From CAYXBG01 sp964463145 (GTDB lineage Bacteria > Acidobacteriota > UBA6911 > RPQK01 > CBDAPI01), in contig CAYXBG010000034.1 of assembly GCA_964463145.1 (NCBI GenBank), positions 1 to 16,345 of the forward strand: a stretch of 16,345 nucleotides of DNA, in the 5' to 3' direction. Made by a program: the position numbers and the translations under genes. Below, piece after piece: positions 1-7,633 of the stretch. Position 1 is the stretch's first letter. Every line of letters starts with the position of its first letter. A model generated the notes under the pieces. It was not told the DNA's origin, ran no database searches, and saw only the letters and a program-made list of their open reading frames with translations.

Positions 1-777
1 CAGAAATAACCGGACCGCCTCACGTCCTTCTTCACCGTAGTCCAGGGTTCTATCGTTTACATACATCCCAACGAACCGATCAGCTTGCCTAGTATCAAGG
101 CCTCCTCCGAACTGGAGCGCATAATTAAGAGCCTCTTCACGATGCTGCAATGAAAAGTGAATACTCTGGTAAATAAGTTCAGAAATCTGACGGATCTTCG
201 AGATTCCCAGATCTCTCCTGATTACGTTTCCTCCTAGAGGCAGAGGAAGTCCGGTTTCGCCAAACCACCAGCGCCCAAGATCTAATACCTCTAGCAACCC
301 TTGGTCTCGATATACGAGCTGACCCTCATGGATGATAACCCCAGCATCCACTTCGCCCTTACTTACAATATCCATAATCTGATCGAATGGCACGACAACA
401 CATTCGCACTCCGGCTGGAAAAGCTTGAGTGCGAGATAAGCAGATGTTCGAATACCTGGGATTGCCACCTTGGAGCCGGCTAAATCGTCAAAGCTCAATC
501 GATTTTTGCTGACTATCTTGGGCCCGTAATTCTCGCCCATGCTAGCTCCACTATTAAGGATTGCATATCGATCAGCTATATAAGCATACCCGTGAATACT
601 CACTGCAGAAACCTCATAGCATCCCTGCAGTGCTGCCTGGTTCAGTGTTTCTATATCCTTGAGGATATGCTCGAATTCAAAGGGACCAGGATCAATCTTG
701 TCTGTAGCCAGACCGTAAAACATAAAAGCATCGTCGCTATCTGGACTGTGGGCAATTCGAATTTTTTCGCGTCTCAT
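1..777 (-). CDS. mqnD: MqnD-type 1,4-dihydroxy-6-naphthoate synthase (partial, C-terminus off window)
   Basis: Periplasmic-binding-protein-fold enzyme of the MqnA/MqnD family. MqnD converts cyclic dehypoxanthine futalosine to 1,4-dihydroxy-6-naphthoate in menaquinone synthesis. I translated 259 codons with no stop before the left edge; the family is about 270-290 residues, so only a short tail is missing. Family features seen in order: an N-terminal HSPDSDDAFMFYGL segment (residues 9-22; the commoner form is SPCPNDTF), DIETLNQ near 41-47, GVIIHEG with His150 (the catalytic base position in characterised MqnD), LGRWWFGETGLPLPLGG around 188-204, and YVNDRTLDYGEEG near the end. The ATG at 777 has GAGG five bases upstream. 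It follows the metallo-hydrolase gene by 194 bases and has its own promoter candidate. The altered N-terminal motif leaves room for a diverged paralogue with another substrate. Confidence 0.78.
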   Translation of the reverse strand, partial: MRREKIRIAHSPDSDDAFMFYGLATDKIDPGPFEFEHILKDIETLNQAALQGCYEVSAVSIHGYAYIADRYAILNSGASMGENYGPKIVSKNRLSFDDLAGSKVAIPGIRTSAYLALKLFQPECECVVVPFDQIMDIVSKGEVDAGVIIHEGQLVYRDQGLLEVLDLGRWWFGETGLPLPLGGNVIRRDLGISKIRQISELIYQSIHFSLQHREEALNYALQFGGGLDTRQADRFVGMYVNDRTLDYGEEGREAVRLFL

Positions 778-905
778 ATTTTCCTCACATCTCCCACTCT
801 CAAAAGTCTTAACCTAATCCGAAAGATCTTCAAGACTCTCTTCTAGCTACCACCCCTCCCATAGCCCTACATCACAATCTCTTCCCGACTCCGGGAACAG
901 ATCGA

Positions 906-954
906 CACCACTCGATTATAAGGTGGTTTACTAGATTAGCCAAAATAGCCACCT
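906..954. repeat. GGTGG-type short repeats bracketing the mqnD promoter
   Basis: AGGTGG at 921-926 and CCACCT at 949-954 form a perfect 6-base inverted repeat with a 22-base spacer that encloses the -35 box. A related CACCAC lies at 906-911, just beyond the -10 box. The arrangement could be an operator for a dimeric regulator, but 6-base matches are short and chance is a real alternative. Confidence 0.25.
915..943 (-). promoter_or_regulatory. Predicted sigma-70-type promoter of mqnD
   Basis: On the minus strand TTGGCT (938-943; 4 of 6 consensus bases) is separated by exactly 17 bases from a perfect TATAAT (915-920). Transcription would start near 908, giving a leader of about 130 bases before the mqnD ATG at 777. 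This is sequence match only; no expression evidence is available. Confidence 0.5.
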
Positions 955-971
955 CGGATATCTCTAGCTAC

Positions 972-1610
972 TCAGTCATTTTGTAATATAAATGGATTCG
1001 TCATCCGCTCATGCCCGATAGTTGTCTTGGGGCCATGACCTGGATACAAAATCTTTGAATCCCCTAGTGGGAGGATCTTATCCTGGATACTCCTCATCAG
1101 AGTTTCGTGAGAGCCCCCGGGCAAATCAGTCCTACCAACAGAACCCTGAAAGATCGTGTCTCCGCAGAAAAGATGCTGTCCTATTTCTAAACAGACATGG
1201 CCTGGAGAATGTCCGGGAGTAAAATGTACCTTAATAGATAAGTCCGCCAAAATCAGTTCCTGACCATCTTTGAGTTCTTCATCAACAGGAGGAGCTGGGT
1301 CATATTCAAGCCCAAACATCTGTGCCTGTTCGGGCAAGGAATCGTATAAAAGACGATCTTTAGGATGAAGGTATATAGGGACATCCCAGACCTTAAGAAC
1401 AGAAGAGATCCCGCAGATATGATCGATATGAGCATGGGTATTAACTACAGCAATAAGATCGATTCCTCGAGTCTGGATCAACTCAAGAATTAAGGCCACC
1501 TCATCACCAGGATCTAAGTAAATACACTCCGACAACAACTCATTAATTATTAGGTAACCGTTCTTGTAGAATGGCGGAACCATCTTGGTTTCGACCTTAA
1601 TATCGTCCAT
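972..1610 (-). CDS. Metallo-beta-lactamase-fold hydrolase, glyoxalase II / YcbL-like
   Basis: A 212-residue soluble hydrolase of the MBL superfamily. The complete binuclear metal set is visible: THAHIDH (His59, His61, Asp63, His64), His134 in TPGHSPGH, Asp151 in FCGDTIF and His192 in YPGHGP. The single-domain length, LDPGDE near residue 32 and VGRTDLPGG near 158 place it with the glyoxalase II-like hydrolases (YcbL group) rather than true beta-lactamases; it lacks the C-terminal substrate domain of classical GloB. The likely substrate is a glutathione or other thioester, but the sequence does not fix it. The ATG at 1610 has only a weak upstream ribosome site. It lies 54 bases after gpmI on the same strand and probably shares its transcript. 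Confidence 0.88.
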   Translation of the reverse strand: MDDIKVETKMVPPFYKNGYLIINELLSECIYLDPGDEVALILELIQTRGIDLIAVVNTHAHIDHICGISSVLKVWDVPIYLHPKDRLLYDSLPEQAQMFGLEYDPAPPVDEELKDGQELILADLSIKVHFTPGHSPGHVCLEIGQHLFCGDTIFQGSVGRTDLPGGSHETLMRSIQDKILPLGDSKILYPGHGPKTTIGHERMTNPFILQND

Positions 1611-1664
1611 ATTTCACATCGCTGGCTTATCTAGATTGGAGCACGCAAGCTGCGACTTCTCCTG

Positions 1665-3287
1665 CTAATCCGACCAGATAATTAGACTTTTACCGTCCAT
1701 TTCCTCTGGTTTAGGAATCTCCATTAATTCAAGTATCGTAGGGGCAACATCCGCCAGACGGCCATCACGAAGGAAAACCCCTTCAAGGTTCGAAACCAAA
1801 ATAAACGGGACAGGGTTAGTCGTGTGAGCCGTATGTGGAATTCGGTTCTCTTCATCCCACATTTGCTCACAGTTTCCATGATCGGCTGTTATCAATACTG
1901 CACCATCCATCTCTAAAGTCTGCTCAACTACCTCCCCTATCATCTCATCTACCGTCTCCACAGCCTCAACAGCAGCCTCCAAAACCCCACTGTGACCTAC
2001 CATGTCACCATTAGCATAGTTCACGATAAGAAGATCAGTATGTCCCTCCTGAATAGTGCTAACCAATCGATCCGTCACTTCCCTAGCGCTCATCTCGGGT
2101 TTTTGATCATAGGTCGCGACCCTTGGTGATTGGGCCATATAGCGGCGTTCCCCAACAAAAGGCTCCTCATATCCCCCATTAAAAAAGAAAGTGACGTGAG
2201 GATACTTCTCTGTTTCAGCGATGTGAAACTGTCTCCGCCCTGCAAGACTTACTATTTCCGACAAAGTCGACGCTAACGGATCAGATTTAAACGCCACCGG
2301 ACAACAAAGACCGACTCCATAGTCGGTCATCGTGATGAGATCGATGCTCGCACGGTTATCGGGAAATTCACAGTGATCAGAATCAGATGCGATCCTCTTG
2401 TTGAAATCACCTTCACTTAATGCTCTTACGATCTGACGAGGCCTATCAGCACGATGATTGAAACTAATCACTACGTCTTGTTCCTGTATTCGGCCAACCG
2501 GTAGACCATCAGCATCCACAATGACCGTTGGCCGAATAAATTCATCTGTTTCAGCTGGGAATGGCAGCTCAGAATCATGAGTTTCAGCCCGCTTATATGC
2601 TTTTTTTACGGCATTAACTCCCGATAATGCGCTGAAAGGAGCCAGACCTGAAACCATTGCTTCATAAGTCATTCTGGTCCGGGTCCAGCGCTTATCACGG
2701 TCCATCCCATAATATCTGCCAATAACTGTTCCCAATAAAGCACCGACCTCCTCAAGTCGCTTCTCCAATCTAGAAACAACCCTCAATCCAGAGTCTGGGG
2801 CACTATCTCTCCCGTCAGTAAAAGCATGAAAAACAAGCTTTCCATCTGCAAGCCCTTCTTCCTCCAGCAAGTTAATGAGTTCCATGTAATGCCGCTCAGA
2901 GGAGTGGACTGAGGACTCACTTACAAGACCAAAAAGGTGAATTCTTGTCTTCCGAGTTCTAGCTAAGTCTACCGCCTCCATAAAGGATTTATTACGGCGG
3001 AATTCCCCGGATTCAATGCTCTGATTAATCTGAATCAACTGTTGCCAAACAATCCGCCCAGCCCCCAGATTTAAATGCCCCACTTCCGAGTTCCCCATCA
3101 ACCCCGGAGGGAGCCCTACATCTTCCCCACTCGTTAGCAGTCGGCAACTCGGAAAATTCGACATCAGTTCGTCGTACCTAGGCGTTGCGGCAAGTGCCAC
3201 AGCATTATGGGCTACTTCCTCGCGTAGCCCCCAACCATCCATAACTATAAGAACGATCGGCCGGACTGGATCTCTTCTTTCTGCCAA
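1665..3287 (-). CDS. gpmI: 2,3-bisphosphoglycerate-independent phosphoglycerate mutase
   Basis: Cytosolic glycolytic and gluconeogenic enzyme that interconverts 3- and 2-phosphoglycerate using two Mn2+ and a phosphoserine intermediate. At 540 residues it is full length. Visible signatures: MDGWG with Asp17, the catalytic serine in GNSEVGHLNLGAGR (Ser67), FTDGRDS (157-162), GRYYGMDRDKRW (190-201), an FNHRADRPRQ segment (277-286) that is usually FNFRADR, EKYPHVTFFFNGG (360-372), the metal ligands of NGDMVGHSG (Asp428, His432), TADHGN (Asp469, His470) and PHTAHTTNP (484-492). The start is a TTG: an AAAGGAG Shine-Dalgarno sits seven bases upstream, and the family N-terminus begins just before the first strand, as here. 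The gene begins 22 bases after a small unrecognised ORF and is followed by the MBL hydrolase. Confidence 0.97.
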   Translation of the reverse strand: MAERRDPVRPIVLIVMDGWGLREEVAHNAVALAATPRYDELMSNFPSCRLLTSGEDVGLPPGLMGNSEVGHLNLGAGRIVWQQLIQINQSIESGEFRRNKSFMEAVDLARTRKTRIHLFGLVSESSVHSSERHYMELINLLEEEGLADGKLVFHAFTDGRDSAPDSGLRVVSRLEKRLEEVGALLGTVIGRYYGMDRDKRWTRTRMTYEAMVSGLAPFSALSGVNAVKKAYKRAETHDSELPFPAETDEFIRPTVIVDADGLPVGRIQEQDVVISFNHRADRPRQIVRALSEGDFNKRIASDSDHCEFPDNRASIDLITMTDYGVGLCCPVAFKSDPLASTLSEIVSLAGRRQFHIAETEKYPHVTFFFNGGYEEPFVGERRYMAQSPRVATYDQKPEMSAREVTDRLVSTIQEGHTDLLIVNYANGDMVGHSGVLEAAVEAVETVDEMIGEVVEQTLEMDGAVLITADHGNCEQMWDEENRIPHTAHTTNPVPFILVSNLEGVFLRDGRLADVAPTILELMEIPKPEEMDGKSLIIWSD

Positions 3288-3294
3288 AAACAGA

Positions 3295-3301
3295 CTCCTT
3301 T
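3295..3301 (-). promoter_or_regulatory. Shine-Dalgarno that fixes the TTG start of gpmI
   Basis: AAAGGAG on the minus strand, seven bases before TTG at 3287. There is no ATG or GTG in a suitable position, so this site decides the start. Confidence 0.75.
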
Positions 3302-3309
3302 CATATTTC

Positions 3310-3564
3310 TTAAATTCGATCTCGCCGGTTCTCTGTCAGATGTTCAAGCATTCGTTCTTCGAAAAATATCGGGTCCGCCGTAAAACTGGCAATCTCTTTC
3401 GATGGGAATCTCATCTCAAAAGGATGGATACGCTCGTGTTCTATGAACACCTCTAGTCCATCACCAGAAGATTCTATCCGCAACGACGCATCTGAGCCTA
3501 GATGGAAAAATACGAACTGCTGGAGTAAATCTAGGAATGCTTCCTCGGTCGTGCTGTGAATCAA
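3310..3564 (-). CDS. Hypothetical small protein (84 aa) upstream of gpmI
   Basis: I do not recognise a family. The product is acidic and soluble, with no signal peptide, membrane segment or cysteine. An N-terminal helix-like stretch (TTEEAFLDLLQQFVFFHL) is followed by a likely strand region (SLRIESSGDGLEVFIEHERI) and a charged C-terminal helix (FFEERMLEHLTENRRDR). The only ATG/GTG/TTG-type start available is TTG at 3564, preceded by the poor site GGCGG; an in-frame stop lies about 90 bases further upstream. It ends 22 bases before the gpmI start on the same strand, which suggests co-transcription. The folded-protein-like composition and lack of any competing gene support it, but it could be a chance ORF. 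Confidence 0.5.
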   Translation of the reverse strand: MIHSTTEEAFLDLLQQFVFFHLGSDASLRIESSGDGLEVFIEHERIHPFEMRFPSKEIASFTADPIFFEERMLEHLTENRRDRI

Positions 3565-3677
3565 TCTACCGCCTACGGAGATTAACAGAATTCGGCATCC
3601 AGACAGCCTTGTACTTCTCAGCCGAGCTTGATATCCAACACCCCTACCCTATCATGCTCGGACTCTAGATCATTTAC

Positions 3678-4007
3678 TCATTCAAAGTGCTTTATTTTGA
3701 TCCGTTCAGCTAAACGATCTGTCTGATCTACAACCGAGGCCGCCGCCACGCCCATGGCTATGGCAATACTCTCACTGATCTCGCCCTTACTAGCTCCATA
3801 CTGAAGAGCCTTCTCGATATGACCTTCTAGGCACCCATCACAACTGAAACCCAATGATGCCGCAATGGCAATAAGTTCCTTGTTTTTGCGATCAATTCCA
3901 CTTTTCCGATAGGTCTCCTTATAAAAGCGGAAATAGATGCGGCGCATCCGTTCTTCCAGCATCGTATAAGAGGGCCACTTCTCTTGATCTTCCTCGGTTT
4001 CAGCCAT
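3678..4007 (-). CDS. AhpD-like / carboxymuconolactone decarboxylase family protein
   Basis: A 109-residue all-helical protein of the CMD/AhpD family. The AhpD-type catalytic pattern is intact: Glu44 (KNKELIAIA), then CDGC (Cys56, Cys59) and His63, with the spacing E-x11-C-x2-C-x3-H. This suggests a thiol-based peroxidase or disulfide-relay role rather than decarboxylation, acting as an oligomer in the cytoplasm. The partner reductant and substrate are unknown; no peroxiredoxin (ahpC) gene is adjacent. The ATG at 4007 has only a weak upstream GAGTG. It is transcribed away from lptD, with 116 bases between the two starts, and leads the minus-strand group containing gpmI. Confidence 0.85.
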   Translation of the reverse strand: MAETEEDQEKWPSYTMLEERMRRIYFRFYKETYRKSGIDRKNKELIAIAASLGFSCDGCLEGHIEKALQYGASKGEISESIAIAMGVAAASVVDQTDRLAERIKIKHFE

Positions 4008-4123
4008 GCACTCAGAAGATTAGCATTTAAGGAAAACTTAAGTCCAGTTGTCCTGAAGGTACGAGTTATCCCTACCGAAGTCTATCTCAGGAAAAACAAG
4101 GTAGTCATCTCGCACTTCTTTAC

Positions 4124-6334
4124 ATGAGCTGCTGTTGGTATCTTAGTCCAATGTCGCAAGCAGTATACAGCTGGTGGATCCTGTTTTTTCTCGGGACCGG
4201 ACTGGCACATGCTCAGGAACGTGCACGACTAGAAATCCCTTATGGATCAGAAACGGTCGTGATAAAAGCCAATCGGATCTTTTCTGGGGGAGCAACAACA
4301 GCTGAGGGAGACGTCGTCGTCCAATACGAGAAGATGACTCTTAAAACACCCCTTCTTGAATATGATAGGGATCGGCAGATATTAATTGCAGAGCAGGGCG
4401 TGGAAGTCACAGAAGGCATTCAGTGGCTGAAAGGGAGTCGAGCTGAATTTAATCTGGCCAACAAAACTGGATTCATTGAAGATGCCGAAGGTTTTACAGA
4501 CGATGAATTGTTTATCAGTGCCAAAAAGCTTTTAAAGACTGGGCCCAACACCTTCAAAGCAGAGGATGGATGGATCACGGCCTGCAACGAAGCCATCCCT
4601 AAATGGCGATTTTCTGCCGGTTCGACTAAAGTGGGAGTAAACCGAACAGCAACTATCCGAAATGCCGTTTTCCGCATAAAACAAGTTCCTGTCCTCTATT
4701 TCCCGTATATCAAAATCTCGACTAAGAAAAAACGTAGGTCAACTGGGTTCCTTGTTCCATCTACTGGTAACTCCAACACCAAAGGTCGACGCATAAGCCA
4801 ATCTTTCTTTCTCGTTCTGGGACGGAGCGCCGATATCTTAATCCGAGAGGACTATTTCTCTAAACGCGGCTTTGGTCATGCCTTTACATTTCGAGCTCGA
4901 CCTAACAATGTGACTTCACTGGAACTTGATGCTTATGCTGTAAACGACAGGCAAAACCAGGGAGGTACAAGTATCAGTGGAACAGGAGAGACGGTTTTCG
5001 GAGATAATTATCGGCTTGTAGCCGACTTTAATCTCGTCAGCAGCTTCGTCTTTCGACGAGTCTTTTCCGACAGTTTCTACGACGCAACTCGTCCCAGCGA
5101 AACCTCGCAAGTCTTTTTAACCCGCAACAAAGGGCCCTTATCATTCAATCTCAGGTCAGCCAGAGACGAGACAGTCTTCCCAGAACGGAATGTGGTTACT
5201 ACACAGGCACCAGCTTTTTCACTTAACTTAAACGGCCTCCGCGTCGGTCAGACTTCTGCGTACTTTGATCTAAATGCCGGCATTGAAGGAGTCAGTCGAG
5301 CTGACCGTACAATCAAGACTTCCAGGCTTAGCCAACGTATGGATTTTCATCCTCAGATCTATTTCCCCATAAGCCTAGCTCAAGGACTAAAACTTACACC
5401 GCATCTTGGAGTGAGGAACACATTCTACAGCGACAGTATGAGCCATGGAGGAGAGAGCTCAAGAAGCATTTCAAGAGAGAATCTAACCCGCAATTACTTT
5501 GAATTCTCCTTGAGTGCGGATGGTTGGGGACTCTCCAAAATAAATCGTCGTGCCAATGGAACAAGTTGGAAACATCTCATCGAGCCTCTGGCACGTTACA
5601 CATACAGAACCGGCATTGACAACTTCTCGGAAACCATCCTTTTTGATGAGAATGACGCCATAACCAATACCAATGAAGTGGAATATGGAATGGTTCATAG
5701 GTTTTTCGTTCGTCGCAACAATAGAAACGGGAGAACTAACCACGAGTTACTTTCCATCAAAGTGGCTCAAAAACATTTCTTTGACTCTGACTTTGGAGGA
5801 GCCTTTGAACAGGGGTCCATAAATCAGCTTTCACCCTTTTTCTCACTCACAGGTTTTCACTACGGTTCCCTGCTCCGCAATCGATCACCGCTAACCGCAG
5901 TTGCTCGCATAAGCCCCAATCGCCGGTTTAGTGTTGATGTCCACAGCGACTACGACTTTGAATTCCGAAAGGTCCGCAACTTAGCGGTAACAGGCTTTTA
6001 CAATAAAGGCCTTTTGGGCCTGGCCACCACTTATTTCCTGACTCGGGAATTAGAGGCCTTGACATCTGTAAACAATCAATTGCAAGGTTCCATTCGTTGG
6101 GGGAATTTGCGGAAAGGATTTTCCCTCTCGAGTATTTTCAGTTACGACACACACTCTAGAACCCTCCTGAACTCACGCAGTCAACTGAATTATTTTTGGG
6201 ATTGTTGTGGAGTATCCGTACAGTATCAACGCATTAACCTAGGACTCCGAGAAGAACAACAACTGCGATTCTCTTTCTCTCTCAAAGGGATAGGAGCTTT
6301 CGGAACACTCCGACCAGCGGACTCTATTTTTTAA
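4124..6334 (+). CDS. lptD: LPS-assembly outer-membrane protein LptD
   Basis: Outer-membrane beta-barrel that inserts lipopolysaccharide into the outer leaflet with the lipoprotein LptE. Layout: a signal peptide with hydrophobic core YSWWILFFLGTGLA and likely cleavage after AHA (residue 30); an LptA/OstA-like beta-jellyroll domain at about 40-150 (ANRIFSGGATTAEGDVVV, AEDGWITACNEAIPKWRF); then a long barrel rich in alternating aromatic strands to the C-terminus. Adjacent cysteines in WDCCG (694-695) match the CC pair near the end of E. coli LptD, and Cys154 lies where its N-domain partner is expected. The 736 residues fit the family. A second in-frame ATG at 4151 (residue 10) would give a tidier signal peptide; neither start has a clear Shine-Dalgarno. 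folK follows after 9 bases. Confidence 0.93.
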   Translation: MSCCWYLSPMSQAVYSWWILFFLGTGLAHAQERARLEIPYGSETVVIKANRIFSGGATTAEGDVVVQYEKMTLKTPLLEYDRDRQILIAEQGVEVTEGIQWLKGSRAEFNLANKTGFIEDAEGFTDDELFISAKKLLKTGPNTFKAEDGWITACNEAIPKWRFSAGSTKVGVNRTATIRNAVFRIKQVPVLYFPYIKISTKKKRRSTGFLVPSTGNSNTKGRRISQSFFLVLGRSADILIREDYFSKRGFGHAFTFRARPNNVTSLELDAYAVNDRQNQGGTSISGTGETVFGDNYRLVADFNLVSSFVFRRVFSDSFYDATRPSETSQVFLTRNKGPLSFNLRSARDETVFPERNVVTTQAPAFSLNLNGLRVGQTSAYFDLNAGIEGVSRADRTIKTSRLSQRMDFHPQIYFPISLAQGLKLTPHLGVRNTFYSDSMSHGGESSRSISRENLTRNYFEFSLSADGWGLSKINRRANGTSWKHLIEPLARYTYRTGIDNFSETILFDENDAITNTNEVEYGMVHRFFVRRNNRNGRTNHELLSIKVAQKHFFDSDFGGAFEQGSINQLSPFFSLTGFHYGSLLRNRSPLTAVARISPNRRFSVDVHSDYDFEFRKVRNLAVTGFYNKGLLGLATTYFLTRELEALTSVNNQLQGSIRWGNLRKGFSLSSIFSYDTHSRTLLNSRSQLNYFWDCCGVSVQYQRINLGLREEQQLRFSFSLKGIGAFGTLRPADSIF

Positions 6335-6338
6335 GGAA
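6333..6338 (+). promoter_or_regulatory. Shine-Dalgarno of folK overlapping the lptD stop
   Basis: AAGGAA lies five bases before the folK ATG and shares two bases with the lptD TAA stop codon, so translation of the two genes may be coupled. Confidence 0.65.
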
Positions 6339-6343
6339 TTTAA

Positions 6344-6853
6344 ATGCCCATCTACTTGGGACTAGGATCCAATTTGGGGAATCGTCGACGCTACTTGAGT
6401 ATGGCGATCCAAGACTTGAAAACCCAGGGTATTAGACCAATACAAAGCTCATCCATCTACGAAACAGAACCGGTTGGAGTCCCTGGACAGAGGAATTTCT
6501 TGAATATGGTTTGCCAGATCGAAACAGTAGATCACCCCTTATGCTTACTCAAGCGTTGTCAGCAGACAGAACTCAAATTCGGTCGGAACCGCCAGGAAAT
6601 TGCCAGAACTATTGACATCGACCTTCTATTTTTCAGGGATCTCCTCTTTTCCGATCACAGGTTGAAAATCCCTCATCCTAGACTCTATGGCAGGCGATTC
6701 GTACTGCTACCGATGGCCGAGATTGCTCCAAATTTCCGTGATCCCCAGAGCAAACTTTCTATTTCAGAGCTTCTTGAAAAATGCCCAGATTCTTCCTTTG
6801 TCAAGCCTGTTAGAAACTTTATGCGAACATACTCCAAAAGAGCACTGTTATAA
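6344..6853 (+). CDS. folK: 2-amino-4-hydroxy-6-hydroxymethyldihydropteridine pyrophosphokinase (HPPK)
   Basis: Transfers pyrophosphate from ATP to 6-hydroxymethyl-7,8-dihydropterin, the step before dihydropteroate synthase in folate synthesis. The 169-residue protein has the family signatures in order: YLGLGSNLGNR (4-14), SSIYETEPVGVPGQRNFLN (36-54), FGRNR (79-83), the Mg2+-binding aspartates of RTIDIDLLFF (Asp91, Asp93) and IPHPRLYGRRFVLLPMAEIAP (109-129). It starts 9 bases after lptD with a good Shine-Dalgarno and ends 10 bases before lepB. No other folate gene is nearby. The last 30 or so residues are a poorly conserved extension. Confidence 0.95.
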   Translation: MPIYLGLGSNLGNRRRYLSMAIQDLKTQGIRPIQSSSIYETEPVGVPGQRNFLNMVCQIETVDHPLCLLKRCQQTELKFGRNRQEIARTIDIDLLFFRDLLFSDHRLKIPHPRLYGRRFVLLPMAEIAPNFRDPQSKLSISELLEKCPDSSFVKPVRNFMRTYSKRALL

Positions 6854-6854
6854 T
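6846..6854 (+). promoter_or_regulatory. Predicted extended -10 promoter of lepB
   Basis: TGT followed by a perfect TATAAT (6849-6854) forms an extended -10 element (TGnTATAAT) overlapping the folK stop codon. The -35 position (6826-6831, AACATA) is poor, as is usual for extended -10 promoters. Initiation would fall near 6861, three bases before the lepB ATG, implying an almost leaderless message. Confidence 0.4.
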
Positions 6855-6863
6855 ATCTTGGCA

Positions 6864-7589
6864 ATGAAAAAGCCCGAAAGTCACCTCCAACCGATTGAAC
6901 AAAGTACCCTGAGAGAGTACTTCTTGACCATCGTCGTGTGTACGATTTTCGCTCTATTTGTGACGACTTATGTTGTCCACCCGATGACAGTTCCGACACC
7001 CTCAATGGTCCCAACAATCCTTGTTGGGGACCGTCTACTGATCGATAAATTCACAATTCGAAATGGTTTCAATACCAGTCTCCCACTCGTTCCTACTCGT
7101 GAACTCCGACGTGGTGACGTCTTGGTATTTAAGTTTCCGGAAGACCCTGAGATTTTATATGTGAAACGCCTCATCGGTTTGCCTGGGGATCTAGTAGAAA
7201 TCCGTGACAAGAACGTCTTTATCAACCACCAAGTTCTTAAAGAGCCCTACAAACATCATCAGGATGGAATGATCTACCAGAACCGATCTGGCTCCAATGG
7301 GTTTTTCTCTAATCTCCCTCGTGACAATTTCGGCCCGGAAAGAATACCTCAGGGGCATCTCTTCATGATGGGAGACAATCGAGACAACAGTCAGGATAGT
7401 CGCTACTGGGGATTCCTACCCATAACTCACGTGGTCGGCAGGCCTCTGTTCGTTTTCTGGTCCTATCAAGATGATCCTTCTGCGCATACAACAGAAGGAC
7501 TGTGGGAAAATGCCAAGTTGTACGGTGGCCGCATCCTCAATTTTGTCACCAAAACTCGTTGGCTCCGGACATTTCACGTCATTCGATAA
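6864..7589 (+). CDS. lepB: Signal peptidase I
   Basis: Inner-membrane serine protease that removes signal peptides from exported proteins using a Ser/Lys dyad. With the start at 6864 the protein is 241 residues. One N-terminal membrane anchor spans about 19-38; box B TPSMVPT supplies Ser47, and YVKRLIGLPGD supplies Lys101; RRGDVLVFKFP (82-92) and GDNRDNSQDSRYWGF (170-184) are the remaining family boxes. The frame is open upstream to 6687 inside folK, but those codons are out of frame with folK and encode nothing family-like, so the ATG at 6864 (or the TTG at 6858) is preferred. No Shine-Dalgarno precedes it. It follows folK directly and may be read from the lptD transcript, from its own promoter, or both. 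Confidence 0.95.
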   Translation: MKKPESHLQPIEQSTLREYFLTIVVCTIFALFVTTYVVHPMTVPTPSMVPTILVGDRLLIDKFTIRNGFNTSLPLVPTRELRRGDVLVFKFPEDPEILYVKRLIGLPGDLVEIRDKNVFINHQVLKEPYKHHQDGMIYQNRSGSNGFFSNLPRDNFGPERIPQGHLFMMGDNRDNSQDSRYWGFLPITHVVGRPLFVFWSYQDDPSAHTTEGLWENAKLYGGRILNFVTKTRWLRTFHVIR

Positions 7590-7633
7590 TAACCACTAGA
7601 ATTGTGCTAAAGCACTCTTGTAACGTCGTTCAC

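Noticed and set aside
301..846. Plus-strand ORFs opposite mqnD (301-483 and 592-846)
   Set aside because: They lie antisense to a gene with clear family motifs; their translations look non-protein-like.
4032..4049. TTAAG/CTTAA inverted repeat in the AhpD-like/lptD divergent region
   Set aside because: Five AT-rich bases per arm are expected by chance, and no convincing promoter boxes are arranged around it.
6687..6863. In-frame extension of lepB back into folK
   Set aside because: These 59 codons overlap folK in another frame, resemble no signal peptidase N-terminus and would put extra sequence before the membrane anchor. The ATG at 6864 fits the family.
7601..7612. GTGC-TAAA-GCAC hairpin after lepB
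   Set aside because: The stem is only four base pairs and no run of T follows. It lies between convergent genes but does not look like a terminator.
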